From contig NW_020313045.1 in assembly GCF_003265705.1 (NCBI RefSeq), positions 353,941 to 417,940 on the forward strand: a stretch of DNA of 64,000 bases, in the 5' to 3' direction. The notes beneath the pieces were generated by a model. It saw only the letters and a program-made list of their open reading frames with translations, was not told the DNA's origin and did no database searches. Shown one piece after another: positions 61,206-64,000 of the stretch. Source of the DNA: Callorhinus ursinus (taxonomy: Eukaryota; Chordata; Mammalia; Carnivora; Otariidae). Within the stretch, counting starts at the first letter, position 1. The number at the start of each line of letters is the position of its first letter. The position numbers and the translations under genes were made by a program.

Positions 61206-61620
61206 TAGCTAAGAGCTCCAGATCCATGCCATTTTTGTCATGATTTGTATTAGCCAAATATATTTCCACATGTTGCCTTTTTGGCCATCTAATTGAGATA
61301 ACTGTACAATGTATCATCTAACTCAGGACTCTTCTGAGTCTGAAAGGGAGCATTATAATTATAACATGACACCCTACTCATCACCCAATTTTGGATCAAA
61401 GCCTCTTGTGACTGCCTCTGACTGGGAAAATATGATTAGGAAAATTTGTAATTTAACAGATCTGCACCTAACAGTGAAGCAGTCTGGGAAATGTGGCTTT
61501 GTGGATTCTAGTTTAGGAAGGTACCCTTACTATGTTTAGAAATATCAAGATTAGCCAAAATCCTTCAAAAAATTTTGAACAGGCCTACTTAACAATGATT
61601 GTGTTGTAATTATTTTAAGT

Positions 61621-61627
61621 TTTCTTC

Positions 61628-61717
<90 letters not shown>

Positions 61718-61737
61718 CTTTCTTTCTTTCTCTTCTT
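61621..61737. repeat. (CTTT)n array inside reverse L1
   Basis: Roughly 25 tetranucleotide units with few interruptions (TTCC near the start, CTCTTTC near the end). No SINE body adjoins it. Confidence 0.95.
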
Positions 61738-62074
61738 TTTTTAATTTGTCTTATTCCACTGGCTAGGACCATCAGAAGAGTGTTGAACAGCTGTGGTAAT
61801 ACCAATCCATTTTTCTCTTCTTTGTCTTAAAAGAAATGCTTCTAAAGTTGTGTTATTAATTATGTTTTCCGTAGTGTTTTAAAATATGCTTTGTCAAGTT
61901 TAAGAAATTTCCTTTTATTTCTGATTTTCTGAGGGTTTTTCTTTTTACAATAACTATCTGTTAAATTTAACAATGCTTTTTTATACATAGTAAGGTAATT
62001 ATTTTTTCTCCTTTAGTCTACAAATGTATTAAAATACATGAAAAGATTTTCTAATATTAAACCAGGCTTGAATT

Positions 62075-62290
62075 TTTTTTTTTTAATTTTATTTATTTGA
62101 CAGAGAGACACAGCGAGAGACGGAACACAAGCAGGGGGAGTGGGAGCTGGAGAAGCAGGCTTCCTGCTGAGCAGGGAGCCCAATGCAGGGCTCCATCCCC
62201 GGAGCCTGATGTGGGGTTCAATCCCAGGACCCTGGGACCATGACCTGAGCCAAAGGCAGGCGTTTAATGACTGAGCCACCCAGGTGCCCC
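62075..62290 (-). mobile_element. Can-SINE, reverse, with internal duplication
   Basis: A full-length reverse copy has target-site duplications AAACCAGGCTTGAATT (62059-62074) and AAATCAGCCTTGAATT (62291-62306). It carries two diverged 26-bp versions of the same body segment in tandem (62175-62200 and 62201-62226), making it longer than its neighbours. Confidence 0.93.
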
Positions 62291-62825
62291 AAATCAGCCT
62301 TGAATTCTAGGTATAAATTTCTACTTCATAGTTATATCTATGTATGTCTGTCACTGTATGTTTGTATATAAAGTATAAATAATTGGTTTTTGTGTACTAA
62401 TACATTCTTTAGGATTTTTGTAAATATGTTCATGAATGAGCTGAGTTACAGATTTCCTTTCTAATACTGTATTTTTTCAGTTTTGGTGTCATGTTATGCT
62501 ATCCTCATTAAAATGGGTTGGGAACATTTCTATGTTTCTTGTATTCTCTGGAAATTTTTAACATAATGATAATTGAAAGTTTGACTGTGATCCCCTATAG
62601 TCATCTGGCTTGGTGTGATTTTTTTTGGCGGGGGAGTATAGATTTTTAATTATCAGTTCCATTTCCTTAATTAATATAGATCTATTCAACTTTTGATTTT
62701 CTGTGAGTCTGTTTTGGTAAGTTATCTTTTTCTAGAGAACAATTCAAATTTTGTTATGTTCCCAGATTTACTGACATCAAGCTACTCAACCTATTTTCTT
62801 ATGATTTTTAAAAATGTCTATTGTA

Positions 62826-63045
62826 GGGGCACCTGGGTGGCTCAGTCGTTAAACGTCTGCCTTCAGCTCAGGTCACGATCCCAGGGTCCTGGGATCGAGC
62901 CCTGCATCGGGCTCCCTGCTCAGCGGGAAGCCTGCTTCTCCCTCTCCCGCTCCCCCTGCTTATGTTCCCTCTCCCGCTCCCCCTGCTTATGTTCCCTCTC
63001 TTGCTGTGTCTCTCGCTGTCAAATAAATAAAATAAAAGCTTTTAA
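62826..63045 (+). mobile_element. Can-SINE, forward, with 27-bp tandem duplication
   Basis: A young full-length copy is flanked by AAAAATGTCTATTGTA (62810-62825) and AAAAATATCAATTGTA (63046-63061). Its pyrimidine-rich body contains two identical 27-bp units (62942-62968, 62969-62995). Confidence 0.95.
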
Positions 63046-64000
63046 AAAAATATCAATTGTATTTGTGTCCCCCTTTACTTTCATATCTGTTTTATGTCTT
63101 CGTGTTTTCCCCCATGATTAGTCTTAATCACAAAATAGTTCATTTATTTTTTTCTTTTCAAAAAACAAGTTTAAGGTTTGTTTCTATTGTTTCTTTGTTT
63201 CCCATTTCATTAATTTCTGCTTTTATATTTATTTTTTTCATTCCACTAACTTCCTCCTAATCTCTTGAGTCATTACTTTTTAATTGTTTCTGTTTTATAA
63301 TTTGTTCATTTAGCTGTGTCCCGCACATTTTGAAATTCACTCTTTTCTTTGTGAATCAGTTTTAAATATTTTATAATTTTCATTGTAAGTTCTTCTTTTA
63401 CTCATAAATTATTTAGGAGTACGTTGAAAATTTCCAAATATATGAAATATTTTTAGATTTTTTTTTTTGGTTACTGATTTCTAAACTTACTACATTTTGA
63501 ATAGATATTGTAGTCTGTGTGATATTTTCCTTGGTGATATTTGAGGTTTGCCTTTGTCCTAATATGTGGACAGCTTTTATAAATATTCCATTTTTATGTT
63601 AAAAAGAATGTAAGTTTTCTAATTGTTGCATGTGTTATTTCATGTAATTATTGTCATTAGAGCAAGTCTGTTAATTGTGTCATCATATCATTTACAGCCT
63701 CAATGTTTTTTGTCTTTTGATTACAGAGGCACATTAAAAAATCAATCATGATTATAGATCTTTTCCTTTATCATTATAACTCTGTTTTCCCTGTATATTT
63801 TGAAGCTATGTTGTTAGGTTTATACAAGTTCAGAATTATTTTGTCTTTTAGTGATTTAATTTTTTATTTTTATGTATCTCTAGTAATACTGTTTTTCTTC
63901 ATATATTATTTTTTGCTTGATATTAATATAAATATCTTTTTGTTAGCGTTTGCCCGGTATGTTTTCCCGTCATTTATTTTTAACTTTTCTGTGTCCTTAT

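Larger units (their letters stand above)
61560..64000 (-). mobile_element. Old L1 ORF2 region, reverse, runs off window
   Basis: AT-rich reversed L1 coding sequence (GACCATCAGAAGAGTGTTGAACAG; GGTTACTGATTTCTAAACTTAC; ATTCCATTTTTATGTTAAAAAGAATG; GAGGCACATTAAAAAATCAATCATGATTATAG). It is interrupted by a TTTC array and two Can-SINEs and continues past 64000. No intact frame remains. Confidence 0.7.

Overview
This is vertebrate nuclear DNA from a carnivoran mammal, probably an arctoid caniform (bear, seal or mustelid group). The window holds at least sixteen tRNA-derived Can-SINE copies. The younger ones end in a TGTTCCCTCTCTCGCTGTGTCTC-type tail followed by (AAATA)n, as I remember it for arctoid carnivores. 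A 3' fragment of a carnivore-type L1 with clear target-site duplications supports the same reading. The exact species cannot be read from this.

The only protein-coding gene I can support is the 5' end of GNAO1 (G protein alpha-o subunit) on the minus strand. Coding exon 1 (24196-24313) has a perfect Kozak context and the N-terminal [21 protein letters not shown] 222-bp intron 1 follows, then the 43-bp exon 2 (23931-23973), which carries the P-loop GAGESGKS. The gene runs toward lower coordinates. Positions 1-23930 are therefore the start of the very long intron 2, and I see no exon 3 there. Exon 1 sits in a large CpG island (about 24.3-25.66 kb) with a GC-rich 5' UTR containing two short upstream ORFs, a palindromic cAMP-response element, GC boxes, a G-quadruplex-prone tract and a (GC)n tract.

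Layout: 1-23.9 kb is intron 2, mostly diverged MIR, L2 and old L1 pieces with four Can-SINEs, plus a second small CpG-rich block at about 21.9-22.1 kb. 23.9-25.7 kb is the GNAO1 5' end and promoter. 25.7-36.4 kb is upstream flank with low repeat content, one recent L1 tail and a possible exon of a divergent non-coding transcript (26901-27004). 36.4-45 kb holds two old L1 elements in the same direction, with nested SINEs and an LTR. 45-54 kb is mostly diverged unique sequence. 54-64 kb holds minus-strand L1 remnants, a local 99% identical 0.3-kb duplication, two long TTTC arrays and many Can-SINEs.

I found no new protein system. The points most worth checking are the uORFs and promoter elements of GNAO1, the intronic CpG block, the possible divergent lncRNA exon, and the unexplained duplication at 54.5/55.6 kb. 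Repeat family names are from recognition of consensus features, not from a database search, and edges of old repeats are approximate.
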